Below, piece after piece: positions 27,525 through 36,499 of a DNA stretch of 64,000 bases. The stretch is from assembly GCA_902826095.1 (NCBI GenBank), contig CADEDN010000003.1, positions 155,796-219,795 of the forward strand, written 5' to 3'. The translations under genes and the position numbers were made by a program. The number at the start of each line of letters is the position of its first letter. Position 1 is the stretch's first letter. This DNA comes from an uncultured Alphaproteobacteria bacterium. Its GTDB lineage: Bacteria; Pseudomonadota; Alphaproteobacteria; Caulobacterales; Parvularculaceae. The notes beneath the pieces are model-generated. The model was not told the origin of the DNA, ran no database searches, and saw only the letters and a list, made by a program, of their open reading frames with translations.

Positions 27525-27959
27525 TCAAGCCGACGCCGGCCGACCGCCGGCCGCATGCGCAAGAAAGGCGAGGACGTTGACCGCCATCAGCGCGCCCATG
27601 ATGTGCCAGCTTGTCGGCGACCCGGTCGCTCTGGCGAGAATTTCGGCGACGGCCGCCGCCATTGCGAGCGGGATCGCGTAAGCGACGAAAAGCGCGGTTC
27701 CCGCGAAGGGAACGCCGCGCCGCAAGGGCGACGCCGTCACCCAAAGCCCGAGAAGCCCCAGCGCGATCGTCGCCCCGCCAATCAGTTTCATCAGCGCGAA
27801 ATAGAGCGGCCGCACGGCTTCAAGCGCGTGCGCCGGCACGGCCGCCGCGTGAAACCACAAAAGGTCGTCGACCGACGCATAAAGCGTCCCGAACGCCGCG
27901 TAAAAAAGTCCGAGCAGAGCAAACAGGAACAGGCCAGCGACGCGAGCAAATCTTTTCAC
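27525..27959 (-). CDS. Four-helix membrane protein of unknown function
   Basis: The product of about 144 residues has four hydrophobic segments (VAGLFLFALLGLFYAAFG, LIGGATIALGLLGLWV, GTALFVAYAIPLAMAAAVAEI, WHIMGALMAVNVLAFLAHA). The GTG at 27959 is preferred because AGGAGG lies 7 bases upstream; a GTG two codons earlier sits against that site. No family is recognised. It may be cotranscribed with the EamA transporter 31 bases downstream. Confidence 0.6.
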   Translation of the reverse strand: MKRFARVAGLFLFALLGLFYAAFGTLYASVDDLLWFHAAAVPAHALEAVRPLYFALMKLIGGATIALGLLGLWVTASPLRRGVPFAGTALFVAYAIPLAMAAAVAEILARATGSPTSWHIMGALMAVNVLAFLAHAAGGRPASA

Positions 27960-28128
27960 AGCCACGCCTCCTTTTTCGACCGCCGTCGCATCATTTGATA
28001 CAGCGCGCCGCCATGCGCATGAATTGCCTTCGAATTATCGCTTCCATGCAGGCGGCGCATGCTGATTGACGCACCGTTCCTGAAAGGCGACTACTGAACT
28101 GGCGGGCGGGCTTTCAGGGAGGCCGACA

Positions 28129-28704
28129 ATGCCGGAATCGCGAATTCGCCTGTTGCTCGCCGCCGGGTCGCTCGGCGCCTTTCTCCTGATCATGGGCCTT
28201 GAGATCGCGACTGAAAACGATGCGCTGTCGATCAAGGACATCGCCGTCGATGCACTGGCCCTGTTATTGACGATTGCGAGCGCCGCCGCCGCTGTCCTGC
28301 TCTGTATCAGGGTCGAGCAGCAAAGGGCCGATATGGGGCGGATTGTCAGCGAACTTGATCAGGCCCGGCGCGAAGGCGCCGAATGGCGCGCCGCAGTCGA
28401 CCATCATGTCGAAGGCCTCAAAGGCGCGATCGACCAGCAATTCGACGATTGGGCGATGACACCGGCCGAGCGGGATGTCGCCTTGCTGATTCTGAAGGGA
28501 TTCAGCCACAAGGAAATCGCCGGGCTGCGCGAAACCTCCGAAAGGACGATCCGCCAGCAGGCCCAAGGCGTCTACCGCAAGTCTGGACTTAGCGGGAAAA
28601 ACGCGCTGACCGGCTATTTTCTGGAAGATCTGCTGAGCCCTGAAGAAACGCGTTCCGGCGCAAAAGCGCCCAATGGCGATTTGCCTGCGCGCGTCAACGC
28701 CTGA
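28129..28704 (+). CDS. Membrane-bound LuxR-type HTH regulator
   Basis: A 191-residue protein with two N-terminal transmembrane helices (LLLAAGSLGAFLLIMGLEIA and AVDALALLLTIASAAAAVLL). A coiled-coil-like stretch (about residues 62-105) precedes a LuxR/GerE-type helix-turn-helix: MTPAERDVALLILKGFSHKE, IAGLRETSERTIRQQAQGVY, RKSGLSGKNAL. A strong AGGGAGG site precedes the ATG. The layout implies a membrane-tethered transcription factor. Ligand and targets are unknown. Confidence 0.8.
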   Translation: MPESRIRLLLAAGSLGAFLLIMGLEIATENDALSIKDIAVDALALLLTIASAAAAVLLCIRVEQQRADMGRIVSELDQARREGAEWRAAVDHHVEGLKGAIDQQFDDWAMTPAERDVALLILKGFSHKEIAGLRETSERTIRQQAQGVYRKSGLSGKNALTGYFLEDLLSPEETRSGAKAPNGDLPARVNA

Positions 28705-28859
28705 GTATCGAGCGCCAGCCTGTTGTTTTTCCTAATAAAACTGGCAGTCCGTCATCTGTCGGATTTCAAGCGACGCCGGCTTGCGCCACCAAATCCGCAT
28801 GACGACCGCTTCGCCTGAGGGGTGCGCGCCGGCGTCGGCAACCCAAAGGAACAGGCGCC

Positions 28860-29606
28860 ATGACCAGAAAGAACACCGCTTACATCGTCGCCGCAGCGGC
28901 AGCCTTCGCATACATTGACACCGCGCAGGCGCAAGCCGTGCCGTTTTCGAAAAGCGACATCTATTTTGAACTGAACGCCACCGACGGCGATATCGGCCTT
29001 CACGGCATTCTCGACGGCGATTCCTGGAAAGTCGCGACCATCAAGGGGCCGGGCGGCGCGTTCAACGTGCTTCGGGCGGTCCCCAATCAGGCCTCGCCCG
29101 AATTCGGCATGACCGAGCTCTTCTTCGAGAGCAATGAGCCGCCGCTCGAAGAGCGATCCTTCGCAGAGCTGATCGCGCTGTTTCCGCCGGGCGCCTATAA
29201 ATTCGTCGGGACGCGGGCCGAAGACAATGCGCGCATGACCGGCGGCGACGTCCTTTCGACGGCGATGCCGTGTCCGCCGATCATGCAAACGCCGCGCCTT
29301 GTTGACGGCGATCTCATGATCCGCTGGCGCCCGCGCGCGGGCTCCTACAATCCGGATACCGGCGTTTGCTCAAGCGCAAATCCGGTCGCTGTCGCTGCCT
29401 ATCAGGTGGTCGTCGAACTGGCGGACACAAGAACCGGCTTCACGCGAAAGGTGACGGTCGATCTGCCGCCAGGCGCGCGCAAGGTCGAAGCGCCGGACGA
29501 ACTCCTCATCGGCGTCATTCCCGCCAACACCGAAGCCAAGGCGGAAGTGCTCGTCATCGCGCCCGACGGCAACCGGACGGCGATCGAAATCGACTTCGAT
29601 CTTTGA
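28860..29606 (+). CDS. Secreted protein of unknown function
   Basis: A 248-residue product with a signal peptide (MTRKNTAYIVAAAAAFAYID, cleavage likely after TAQAQA) and AAGGAAC upstream of the ATG. The C-terminal half contains a fibronectin-III-like beta-sandwich pattern (LVDGDLMIRWRPRAGSYNPD, AYQVVVELADTRTGFTRKVT, LIGVIPANTEAKAEVLVIAP). Two cysteines (AMPCPP and GVCSS) could form a disulphide. No catalytic motif is seen. It may be a surface or periplasmic binding protein. Confidence 0.6.
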   Translation: MTRKNTAYIVAAAAAFAYIDTAQAQAVPFSKSDIYFELNATDGDIGLHGILDGDSWKVATIKGPGGAFNVLRAVPNQASPEFGMTELFFESNEPPLEERSFAELIALFPPGAYKFVGTRAEDNARMTGGDVLSTAMPCPPIMQTPRLVDGDLMIRWRPRAGSYNPDTGVCSSANPVAVAAYQVVVELADTRTGFTRKVTVDLPPGARKVEAPDELLIGVIPANTEAKAEVLVIAPDGNRTAIEIDFDL

Positions 29607-29609
29607 CGG

Positions 29610-30656
29610 TCAATTGACCGGGCAGACCATCACGTGGTCGTCGAAGACGGCGCCGACAATCAAAATGTTGCCGGAGACGGCGGCGGCGGACGACCCGTTG
29701 ATGACGCCGTTCGTGTCGATCAGCACGTCTTCCGTCAGACCCGTATCCGGGTTGATGCGGATGACGTGCGACGGCGCGACGGCGGCCGCGTCTTCGACGT
29801 GCTTCAGGAAGTCGAACACTTTGGAATGGCCGGCGATCCACAAAGCGCCGTCCGCCCCGACTTCGATATTGTCAGGCCCCGTCTTGACGGCGATCGATTT
29901 GCGTTTCGCCAGCGCGCCGGTTTCGGGGTCGCGGCCGTAGACCGTGATTTTCCGGCGCAGGAACTCGCTTGCATAGAGCGTCTTCCCGTCGGCGGACATG
30001 TTGATCCCGTTCGCATAGGTGAGGCCGCGCGCGGCGATCTTGCCATTCTGCCCGTCGAAATAGGCGAGGCTTGAGAATGGCAGCGCGAGATAAGCTTCAA
30101 GGGTCGACATCAGCCCTTCCTTGTAGCCCCTGTCATTCGTCACATAAAAGCTTCGCGGGCCGACGCCGAGGACGTCGTTCGGCGATGTCATCTCCGGGAA
30201 CGACACCGAGGCGACATGCAAGAGCGCGCCGCCAAGCCCGATGTCGAAAATCTCGACCTTGTCGCCGTCTTTCAGCGTATGATTGATCGCGAAGAGCCTT
30301 TTGCGCCCGTCCTCGCCGCGCCACAGGCTGATGCCATGCGGATGAAACTCGCCGAAACTGTCTGGCGACGCCTTCAACACGCGGTCCGAACCGTCGAGTT
30401 TCAGCACATAGACGCCGCCTTGAGCCGGCTTGCCCGCGGCTGTCGCGCGCCGGTCGTCGGCCGAAATGAATGCGACGCCGAGTTCCGGATCGATCGTCAC
30501 ATCCTCCGTACCCGGAAAAACATCGACGCGCCGGCACTGATCGATCAGTTTCGGCTCCAACCCGGCGAAGACGCCCGACGCCGGAATCAAATTCCACAAC
30601 AGCCAGCCGATGATCGCCAACGCGATCAGCCCGACCAGCGTGAAAAGGCCCCTCAT
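29610..30656 (-). CDS. Membrane-anchored paraoxonase/SMP-30-like beta-propeller hydrolase
   Basis: A 348-residue protein with an N-terminal anchor (LFTLVGLIALAIIGWLLWNL) followed by a six-bladed propeller similar to paraoxonase/arylesterase. Calcium-ligand and active-site regions are visible: PGTEDVTIDPELGVAFISAD, FHPHGISLW (paraoxonase-type His), SPNDVLGVGPRSFYVTND, GLTYANGINMSADG, and TGPDNIEVGADGALWIAGH. The start at 30656 has GGAG 10 bases upstream. Lactone or ester hydrolysis outside the cytoplasm is likely; the true substrate is unknown. Confidence 0.82.
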   Translation of the reverse strand: MRGLFTLVGLIALAIIGWLLWNLIPASGVFAGLEPKLIDQCRRVDVFPGTEDVTIDPELGVAFISADDRRATAAGKPAQGGVYVLKLDGSDRVLKASPDSFGEFHPHGISLWRGEDGRKRLFAINHTLKDGDKVEIFDIGLGGALLHVASVSFPEMTSPNDVLGVGPRSFYVTNDRGYKEGLMSTLEAYLALPFSSLAYFDGQNGKIAARGLTYANGINMSADGKTLYASEFLRRKITVYGRDPETGALAKRKSIAVKTGPDNIEVGADGALWIAGHSKVFDFLKHVEDAAAVAPSHVIRINPDTGLTEDVLIDTNGVINGSSAAAVSGNILIVGAVFDDHVMVCPVN

Positions 30657-30755
30657 TTTGTTTTTACTCCGCCCGCCCGGCGCGACCGTGTCAAAATTGC
30701 GGCGCGAGCGCAATAAGCCTATGCTTCAACCCTGCTCGCCCGATTGGAGATATCC

Positions 30756-31214
30756 ATGCGCCTCTTTCTCGCCCTGCTTGTTTTGACCGTTGCGTCGGCC
30801 TGTTCGAAGCCGAAACCGGCCGAAGAGTCGGCTGCGCCGCCGCCCGCCGTGACCGCCGCAGAAGATGATCTCGCAACTGCGAAGGACGACCCGGCGCCGA
30901 CAGGTCAAGAAAAGACCATCGAGGAAATGCGCGCTGAATCGCTCGCGTCGATCGACCGCACCGCCTGCGAGGGCGCCGGCGGCCAAGTGCGCCAGGAAGG
31001 CATGCTCGGCATGTATCGCTGCGTGAAACCCTATGCGGACGCCGGCAAGCCGTGCCGGGGCAAAGCCGATTGCGAAGGTCAGTGCCGGTTTGAGGGCGAA
31101 GCGCCGGCGGACGGCGCCGACGTGACCGGCGTCTGCCAGCGCGACGACAGTCCGTTCGGCTGTTACAGCGAAGTCGAGGATGGAAAACTCACCGGCGGAA
31201 TCTGCGTTGATTGA
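30756..31214 (+). CDS. Cysteine-rich lipoprotein
   Basis: A 152-residue product with a lipobox (LLVLTVASAC, Cys at residue 16) and a Pro/Ala/Glu-rich linker. A compact C-terminal domain holds seven cysteines (TACEGAGG, YRCVKPY, KPCRGKADCEGQCRF, GVCQRD, FGCYSEV, GICVD region), suggesting several disulphides. The ATG at 30756 is chosen for its TGGAG site. It precedes the RNA ligase-like gene by 3 bases, so the two are cotranscribed. Function is unknown. Confidence 0.68.
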   Translation: MRLFLALLVLTVASACSKPKPAEESAAPPPAVTAAEDDLATAKDDPAPTGQEKTIEEMRAESLASIDRTACEGAGGQVRQEGMLGMYRCVKPYADAGKPCRGKADCEGQCRFEGEAPADGADVTGVCQRDDSPFGCYSEVEDGKLTGGICVD

Positions 31215-31217
31215 TCC

Positions 31218-31745
31218 TTGCGCGCGCCGATCATCGTAACGCTTCAGGTCGACGAAGCGTCCGACTCGCTTTTTCAGGATCTCCGGCGGCTCCATTTCCC
31301 GCCGGAGATCAATTTCGTGGGCGCGCATCTGACGCTCTTTCACAATCTTCCCGGCGATCATGAAGAAGAAATCATTCGCGAAGTCGCGCGCATGGCGAAG
31401 CAAATCGCGCCGTTCAGAGTCAAAGTCGACGGTGCGATGAAGCTTGGCAGGGGCGTCGCGCTGAAAATAGAAAGCCCGACTCTCATGGCGTTACGGCTCG
31501 ACCTTGCCGCCCGCTTCGAGCCCTGGCTCATCCGCCAGGACCGCGAGAAATTTCGCCCGCATGTGACCATTCAAAACAAGGTCGCGTCGCATGTGGCGGA
31601 TGCGCTTTATGAGCATCTTGGCGTTTCCTTGCCGGCGTTTGAGGCGACTGCGGAAGGCTTCCAGCTATGGCGGTACAATGATGGGCGATGGACGCCGATT
31701 GCGGCGATACCCTTTCAGGCGACCGCGCGCCGCGACTTCGCATGA
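31218..31745 (+). CDS. 2'-5' RNA ligase family protein
   Basis: A 175-residue member of the 2H phosphoesterase superfamily, shown by its two H-x-T motifs, HLTLF (about residue 37) and HVTIQNKV (about residue 115). The FRVKVDGAMKLGRGVALKIE segment is typical of the fold. The start is a TTG at 31218, 3 bases after the preceding stop; no ATG gives the first motif. Members act on 2',3'-cyclic or 2'-5' phosphodiester bonds in RNA. The stop overlaps the next start (ATGA). Confidence 0.82.
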   Translation: MRAPIIVTLQVDEASDSLFQDLRRLHFPPEINFVGAHLTLFHNLPGDHEEEIIREVARMAKQIAPFRVKVDGAMKLGRGVALKIESPTLMALRLDLAARFEPWLIRQDREKFRPHVTIQNKVASHVADALYEHLGVSLPAFEATAEGFQLWRYNDGRWTPIAAIPFQATARRDFA

Positions 31746-32629
31746 GCGAGGGGTCCTCATTGCGGGTCGGATTCGGCGTTTCCGGCCCGCTTGGCCAGGC
31801 GTGGTTTCCAGAAGCGCGAACACGCGCGCTGATTGAAGCCGCGCTCGCTGACGGCGTCGTTCATTTTGACACGGCGCCCTTCTATTTCGACGCCGAGCGG
31901 CGGCTTGGCGCCACGCTGCAAGCGCTCGGGCGATCCGATGTCTTCGTCAGCACCAAGACGGGGACGCGCCGGAATGGCCGGCGCCTTCAAAAGGATTTCT
32001 CCGAAGCGGGAATAAGGGCGGACGTCGAAGAGAGCTTGCGCCGGCTCGGGCGAGACCGCCTCGATCTTCTCTATCTTCACGGTCCGGACATCGGGCAGAC
32101 TGAGAGCGCCGCGCCGGTGATGACGGCCCTGAAACAGGAAGGAAAAATCAGACGCATCGGCGTCTGTGGGGAGGGAGAGCCGCTGCGGCGCGCCGTGACC
32201 GCCGGCTTCGACGCGATCATGGGCGCATACAATCTGATCGACCGGCGCCACGAAGAGACTTTCGCGATGGCGAAAGCGCGAGGCGTGCTGGCGGTCGCGA
32301 TCGCCCCGCTTGCGCAAGGCGTGTTCGACAGGCGTTACTTCCTGCCTAGCGATCTTGCCGATATCTGGCGGATGGCCCGAACGACCTTGCGGGGGCGATA
32401 CGCCGACGAGGCGATCCGCCGTGTTCGCGAAACGCTTGGCGGCGCCGATCCGGTTGAGGCGGCCGTCGGCTTCGTTCTCGCAAACCCGGCTGTCGACATG
32501 GTGATGACGACGACGACAAAGCCGGCCCACCTCGCGCAAACTCTTGCGGCGGCGCGCCTTGCGCCCGATTCGGCCCTGCTTGACCGGCTTTCCCGCTTCG
32601 CCCTTGACCCGCCTCAAGGCGGCGCCTAG
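31742..32629 (+). CDS. Aldo/keto reductase
   Basis: NAD(P)H-dependent oxidoreductase of 295 residues with a TIM-barrel pattern. Features are VHFDTAPFY (the catalytic Asp region and Tyr), VFVSTKTG for the Lys, DLLYLHGPD for the His, GKIRRIGVCGEGE, and AIMGAYNLIDRR. It resembles the subgroup that reduces D-threo-aldose or pyridoxal-type substrates. It starts at the ATGA overlap with the 2H phosphoesterase gene; a longer TTG frame at 31688 would run back over it. The substrate is not inferable. Confidence 0.86.
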   Translation: MSEGSSLRVGFGVSGPLGQAWFPEARTRALIEAALADGVVHFDTAPFYFDAERRLGATLQALGRSDVFVSTKTGTRRNGRRLQKDFSEAGIRADVEESLRRLGRDRLDLLYLHGPDIGQTESAAPVMTALKQEGKIRRIGVCGEGEPLRRAVTAGFDAIMGAYNLIDRRHEETFAMAKARGVLAVAIAPLAQGVFDRRYFLPSDLADIWRMARTTLRGRYADEAIRRVRETLGGADPVEAAVGFVLANPAVDMVMTTTTKPAHLAQTLAAARLAPDSALLDRLSRFALDPPQGGA

Positions 32630-32659
32630 CTACAGGGAGAAAATCAGTCAAAGGGACTT

Positions 32660-32992
32660 ATGAGCGACGCCGCCCATGCCGCGATCAAAGCGAAGATCGA
32701 CGCCCATCCCGTCATGCTGTTCATGAAGGGCACGCCGCAATTCCCGCAATGCGGGTTCTCCTCGGCGGTGGTGCAGATTCTCGACTATCTCGGCGTCGAC
32801 TACGGCTCCGAGAATGTGCTCGCTGATCCGGCGATCCGCCAGGGGATCAAGGAATATTCCGACTGGCCGACGATCCCGCAACTTTACGTGAAGGGCGAAT
32901 TCGTCGGCGGCTGCGACATCGTCCGCGAAATGTTCGAGAGCGGCGAGTTGAAGGAATTCTTCGCGGAAAAAGGCGTCGCGGTCGAAGCCTGA
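32660..32992 (+). CDS. grxD: Monothiol glutaredoxin (Grx4/GrxD type)
   Basis: A 110-residue monothiol glutaredoxin with active site CGFS ([15 protein letters not shown]). The glutathione-binding elements follow ([20 protein letters not shown] then [14 protein letters not shown]). Such proteins carry and deliver [2Fe-2S] clusters and form complexes with BolA. In many alphaproteobacteria it follows purL-bolA directly. Here it is about 8 kb downstream of the PurL-BolA fusion on the same strand. Confidence 0.95.
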   Translation: MSDAAHAAIKAKIDAHPVMLFMKGTPQFPQCGFSSAVVQILDYLGVDYGSENVLADPAIRQGIKEYSDWPTIPQLYVKGEFVGGCDIVREMFESGELKEFFAEKGVAVEA

Positions 32993-33002
32993 TCGCGCTG
33001 CG

Positions 33003-34304
33003 TCAGATCAGCGAAAACGCCAGCCCGGCCGCCAGCGCGCCAGCGACAACCAGAATTGCATTCGCGTGAAGGTGGATCAACGCGAACCCCGCCGCGATTG
33101 CAATCAGCGCCGCGGCGATGTCGAATGATGACGGCGCGGCGAGCGTCACCGGCGATCCCCATGGCGTCGTCATTGTCTCCGTTTCGCGAAACAGCACATG
33201 CACGGCGAACCAGAAAGCGAGATTGGCGATAACGCCGATCACCGCCGCCGTAATCGCGCGCAAGGCGCCGGCCGCGCGCGGATTGGCGCGAAGGCGCTCC
33301 GCGTAAGGCGCGCCCGCAAATATCCAGAGAAAGGACGGCGCAAAGGTGCACCAGCTCGCCATGGCGGCTGCGAGCGTCGCGATCAGCAGACCGCCGCCAT
33401 CGGCCTGCCAGCCGCCCATGAAACCGACGAACTGATTGACGAGAACAAGCGGGCCCGGCGTCGTTTCAGCAAGACCGAGCCCGTCGATCATTTGCGGCGC
33501 GCTCAGCCAGTTTTCGACTTCCACCGCCTGCTGACGAAGATAGGCGAGGACAGCGTAGGCGCCGCCGAAAGTGACGAGGGCGAGCTTTGAGAAGAAGACG
33601 CCGACGCGCGTGATCACATGGTCGGGCCCCAGCGCGGCGAAGGCGAGCGCGACCGGGGCCGCCCATGCCGCGGCCCAGATTGCGGCGGTCGCCAGCGATT
33701 TTCTGGTCGACATCGCCGCCGCCCTGACCGCTTCGATCGCCGGCGCGTCGCCCCGCGCCCGGAAGGCGCCGAGCAACGCCGCCGCGAGAATGATGAGCGG
33801 GAAGGGAACGGAGAACAGCGTCAGCGCCGTAAAAGCGCCTATCGCCGTGAAAAGATCCGTGCGCTGTTTGAGCGCGCGCCTCGAAATGCGGATCAGCGCC
33901 TCGACGACGAAGGCGAGGACCGCCGCGCGAACGCCGAAGAACGCGGCTTCGACCAAAGGCGCCGATCCGTGTGCGGCGTAGAGCCATGAGAGCGCGAAGA
34001 CGACGAACGCGCCGGGGAGGACAAACAGCGCGCCAGCGATAATCCCGCCTTTGACGCCGTGCAGCAGCCAGCCGACATAGGTCGCGAGCTGCTGCGCCTC
34101 GGGCCCAGGAAGCAGCATGCAGTAATTCAACGCATGCATGTAACGCGCTTCGTCGATCCACTTCTTTTCCTCGACGAAGAGACGGTGCATCAGCGCGATC
34201 TGCGCCGCCGGCCCGCCGAAGGAGAGGCAGCCGATCATGGCGGACGTTGCGGTCAGTTCGCGAAGATTTGGGGTCGGCGCCGTTATTGTTGAAGACTTGT
34301 CCAA
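33003..34304 (-). CDS. chrA: Chromate transporter ChrA
   Basis: Inner-membrane CHR-family protein that exports chromate (family role). The 433-residue two-domain protein has CLSFGGPAAQIALMHRLFVE and LNYCMLLPGPEAQQLATYVG in the first CHR domain. KLALVTFGGAYAVLAYLRQ and GLAETTPGPLVLVNQFVGFM mark the second. The TTG at 34304 gives the usual N-terminus; the first ATG (34238) would remove part of the first helix. It overlaps the preceding gene by 22 bases, which suggests translational coupling in the five-gene operon. Confidence 0.88.
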   Translation of the reverse strand: MDKSSTITAPTPNLRELTATSAMIGCLSFGGPAAQIALMHRLFVEEKKWIDEARYMHALNYCMLLPGPEAQQLATYVGWLLHGVKGGIIAGALFVLPGAFVVFALSWLYAAHGSAPLVEAAFFGVRAAVLAFVVEALIRISRRALKQRTDLFTAIGAFTALTLFSVPFPLIILAAALLGAFRARGDAPAIEAVRAAAMSTRKSLATAAIWAAAWAAPVALAFAALGPDHVITRVGVFFSKLALVTFGGAYAVLAYLRQQAVEVENWLSAPQMIDGLGLAETTPGPLVLVNQFVGFMGGWQADGGGLLIATLAAAMASWCTFAPSFLWIFAGAPYAERLRANPRAAGALRAITAAVIGVIANLAFWFAVHVLFRETETMTTPWGSPVTLAAPSSFDIAAALIAIAAGFALIHLHANAILVVAGALAAGLAFSLI

Positions 34305-35281
34305 GCCCCAACTCCCTGCGTTCGGGCTTTCTTGTAGATCATCGCCGCGGCTGTCAAATCCTGAAAGGCGGCGCCGGTTGAATCGAAAATCACGATTTCG
34401 TCCTCTGAAAGCCGGCCTGGCGCCATGCCGGCGATCACCGCGCCGAGCGACGCGCGGACATCGGATCGCCGCATGGCGCCGGCGGCGATCGCGGCGCGAA
34501 GATCGCCCATCGCGACGCACTGATCGGCCACATCGACAATGACGGCGGAATTGGCCATCAGCGACGGCGCGATTTCACTCTTGGCCGGGCTGTCCGCGCC
34601 GACCGCGGCGACGAAGGTTCCTGCGCGCAGCATTGCCGGAAACGCCAAGGGCGTCCGCGCCGTCGTCGTCGTGACAATGATGTCGCTCTTGACCGCCGCA
34701 TCGCCAATATCCGCGGCAATTTGCACCGGCAAACCGGCGACAGGCGTCATTTCCGACGCGAAGCGCCGCGCCTTTTCTCCCTCGGCGTCAAAAGCGAAGA
34801 TTTGGCGAAGCTTGCGCAACGGCGCGATCGCTTCCAGATGCGCCCGGCCCTGAACGCCGCAGCCGCAGATCAGCAGCGCCGACGCAGATTTCAGCGCGAG
34901 CGAGTCGGTCGCGACGGCGCTCGCCGCCGCCGTGCGACGCAGCGTGATTTCGGCTGAATCCATGATGGCGAGCAGCCGCCCCGTCGAGGCGTCGCTGAGC
35001 AAAAGCGCGCCTTGAATCGTCGGCAGGCCGCATCGTTGCGGATTGAGTGGAAAATTGCCATTGACCTTGACTACGGCGAACGCTCCGCCGTCGATGTCCA
35101 TCGCAGCGCCCTTGACGTGAAAAGCGCCGTCAATTGCGCCGATCTCCATCGGCGGCGGCGAAGAAGCGTCGCCCGCGGCGAACGCACGAAAACCTGCGGC
35201 GACAGCGGCGTAATAGTCATCGACGCCGGCAAGACGCGCGATTGTCGGTCCGCTCAGAATAAGGGATGCGGCCGTTGTCAT
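34283..35281 (-). CDS. Ornithine cyclodeaminase/mu-crystallin family protein
   Basis: A 332-residue NAD(P)-dependent enzyme of the OCD/mu-crystallin family. The substrate-side motif GAFHVKGAAM and the dinucleotide-binding loop LLICGCGVQGRAHLEAI are visible, followed by SDIIVTTTTARTP and VAAVGADSPAKSEI. Family members act as cyclodeaminases, ketimine reductases or amino-acid dehydrogenases, and the reaction here is not decided by sequence. ATGA overlap with the upstream SOD gene and overlap with chrA place it inside the chr-like operon, an unusual partner for chromate export. Confidence 0.82.
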   Translation of the reverse strand: MTTAASLILSGPTIARLAGVDDYYAAVAAGFRAFAAGDASSPPPMEIGAIDGAFHVKGAAMDIDGGAFAVVKVNGNFPLNPQRCGLPTIQGALLLSDASTGRLLAIMDSAEITLRRTAAASAVATDSLALKSASALLICGCGVQGRAHLEAIAPLRKLRQIFAFDAEGEKARRFASEMTPVAGLPVQIAADIGDAAVKSDIIVTTTTARTPLAFPAMLRAGTFVAAVGADSPAKSEIAPSLMANSAVIVDVADQCVAMGDLRAAIAAGAMRRSDVRASLGAVIAGMAPGRLSEDEIVIFDSTGAAFQDLTAAAMIYKKARTQGVGAWTSLQQ

Positions 35282-35976
35282 CGGGCCTTGTCGAACGCTT
35301 CGCTCGCCGCTGTCCACCGCAGGGCGCCGAGATAGGCGTCGACATAGCCGCCGGCGTTCGCGCCATAATCGATCGCATAGGCGTGCTCGTACATGTCGAG
35401 CGCGGCGAGAACGGTCCCGCCGGCAGCGAGCATTGCGTGGTCGGCGGCCCAGCTATTGATAAGGCGGCCGGCGCGCGGCGACCAAGTGAGAAGCGCCCAT
35501 CCGGAACCGCCGGCGAGCGCTCTTCCCATCGCGGCGATCTCGTTCCGCCAGGCGTCCTCTGAACCGAAATCCGCGGCGATTTGTTTGCCGAGCGATTTTG
35601 ACGGCGCCGCGTCGCCAGAAAGTCCGGCAAAATAAATTTCATGGAGGACGACCGAATTATGCGCGATCAGCTCTTCACGTTTAAGGCCGTTCAACTGAAA
35701 GCCCTGCAGCTGGTCGGCGCCCGATTTCGCAAGCTCGGCCTCGATGGCGCTGAACCGGCGGAGGGCGCCGCCGTAATTGTTCTGGTGATGGCTGGTCAGC
35801 AATTTCTCAGACAGTCCGGGGACTGTCGTCGCGTCAAATTCGAGGGGTTGCATTTCAATCGTCGCCGCTTCCGTCATTTTGCTCTCCGCGCTTCCGGCCA
35901 AAATAAGCGTCGCCGCGCCTGCTGAAAGTCCAAGCAAGCCGCGCCGGTCGATTTCGAATTGAGTTCTGGAAGTCAT
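35278..35976 (-). CDS. Exported Fe/Mn superoxide dismutase (ChrC-like)
   Basis: Removes superoxide. The 232-residue precursor has a twin-arginine-like signal (IDRRGLLGLSAGAATLILAG). The metal-ligand set appears as His in SHHQNNYGG (about residue 63), His in VVLHEIYF, and Asp and His in LDMYEHAYAIDYG. The second-shell segment that usually reads KHH..Y after the first ligand is changed to QNNY, as far as can be aligned by eye. Iron SODs occur in known chr operons as ChrC, which fits the neighbours. It lies 1 base after chrB. Confidence 0.84.
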   Translation of the reverse strand: MTSRTQFEIDRRGLLGLSAGAATLILAGSAESKMTEAATIEMQPLEFDATTVPGLSEKLLTSHHQNNYGGALRRFSAIEAELAKSGADQLQGFQLNGLKREELIAHNSVVLHEIYFAGLSGDAAPSKSLGKQIAADFGSEDAWRNEIAAMGRALAGGSGWALLTWSPRAGRLINSWAADHAMLAAGGTVLAALDMYEHAYAIDYGANAGGYVDAYLGALRWTAASEAFDKAR

Positions 35977-35977
35977 T

Positions 35978-36499
35978 TCAGGGGGTCCAATCGTGCTTTT
36001 CCCCGCGCGCCTTTGTCGCCCAGGCGTAAAGCGCATCGTAGACGATGATCCCTTGCTCCAATAATTCGCGATCGTTTTGGTGCGTCAGGCTGAGGCCGAG
36101 CGACACGGCGTGGAGCCCCGCCGCTTCCGGCGCCAGATCATGGCGGTCGGTGTCGGCGCCGCGGATGATCGGCGCCATGGCGAGGACGCCGGAATCGTCA
36201 ATCCGAAAGCGTTCGATAAACGCGTCGAAGCTGCAGCGATCGCCGTCATGCGAGAATGGCGCGCCGGGAATGTCAAAAGCGACGGCCTTCTCCCGTTCGG
36301 CGGTCGCGAAGACCTTGTCGGTCGGGACGTAAAGGAACACCGCCGCCGGATCGATGAAGCGCCTGATCAGCCAGGGGCAGGCGATGCGGTCGATCTTCGG
36401 CCGCGCGCGCGTCACCCACCGGGTCGGTCGGCGGTCGCCGCAGTAATCGGTCAAAATCGATTGATTGGTCTCGACCATCGTCCTGCCGTTCCCGGTCAT
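35978..36499 (-). CDS. chrB: ChrB C-terminal-domain protein (chromate resistance)
   Basis: The product has up to 173 residues; the ATG at 36499 overlaps the upstream stop (ATGA), and a second ATG lies seven codons in. The sequence matches the ChrB C-terminal domain: RWVTRARPKIDRIACPWLIR, FIDPAAVFLYVP, FDIPGAPFSHDGDRCSFD and ADTDRHDLAPEAAGLHAVSL. The N-terminal regulatory part of full ChrB is absent. In chromate operons this domain is linked to chromate sensing or reduction. Here the divergent LysR gene may take over regulation. Confidence 0.84.
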   Translation of the reverse strand: MTGNGRTMVETNQSILTDYCGDRRPTRWVTRARPKIDRIACPWLIRRFIDPAAVFLYVPTDKVFATAEREKAVAFDIPGAPFSHDGDRCSFDAFIERFRIDDSGVLAMAPIIRGADTDRHDLAPEAAGLHAVSLGLSLTHQNDRELLEQGIIVYDALYAWATKARGEKHDWTP

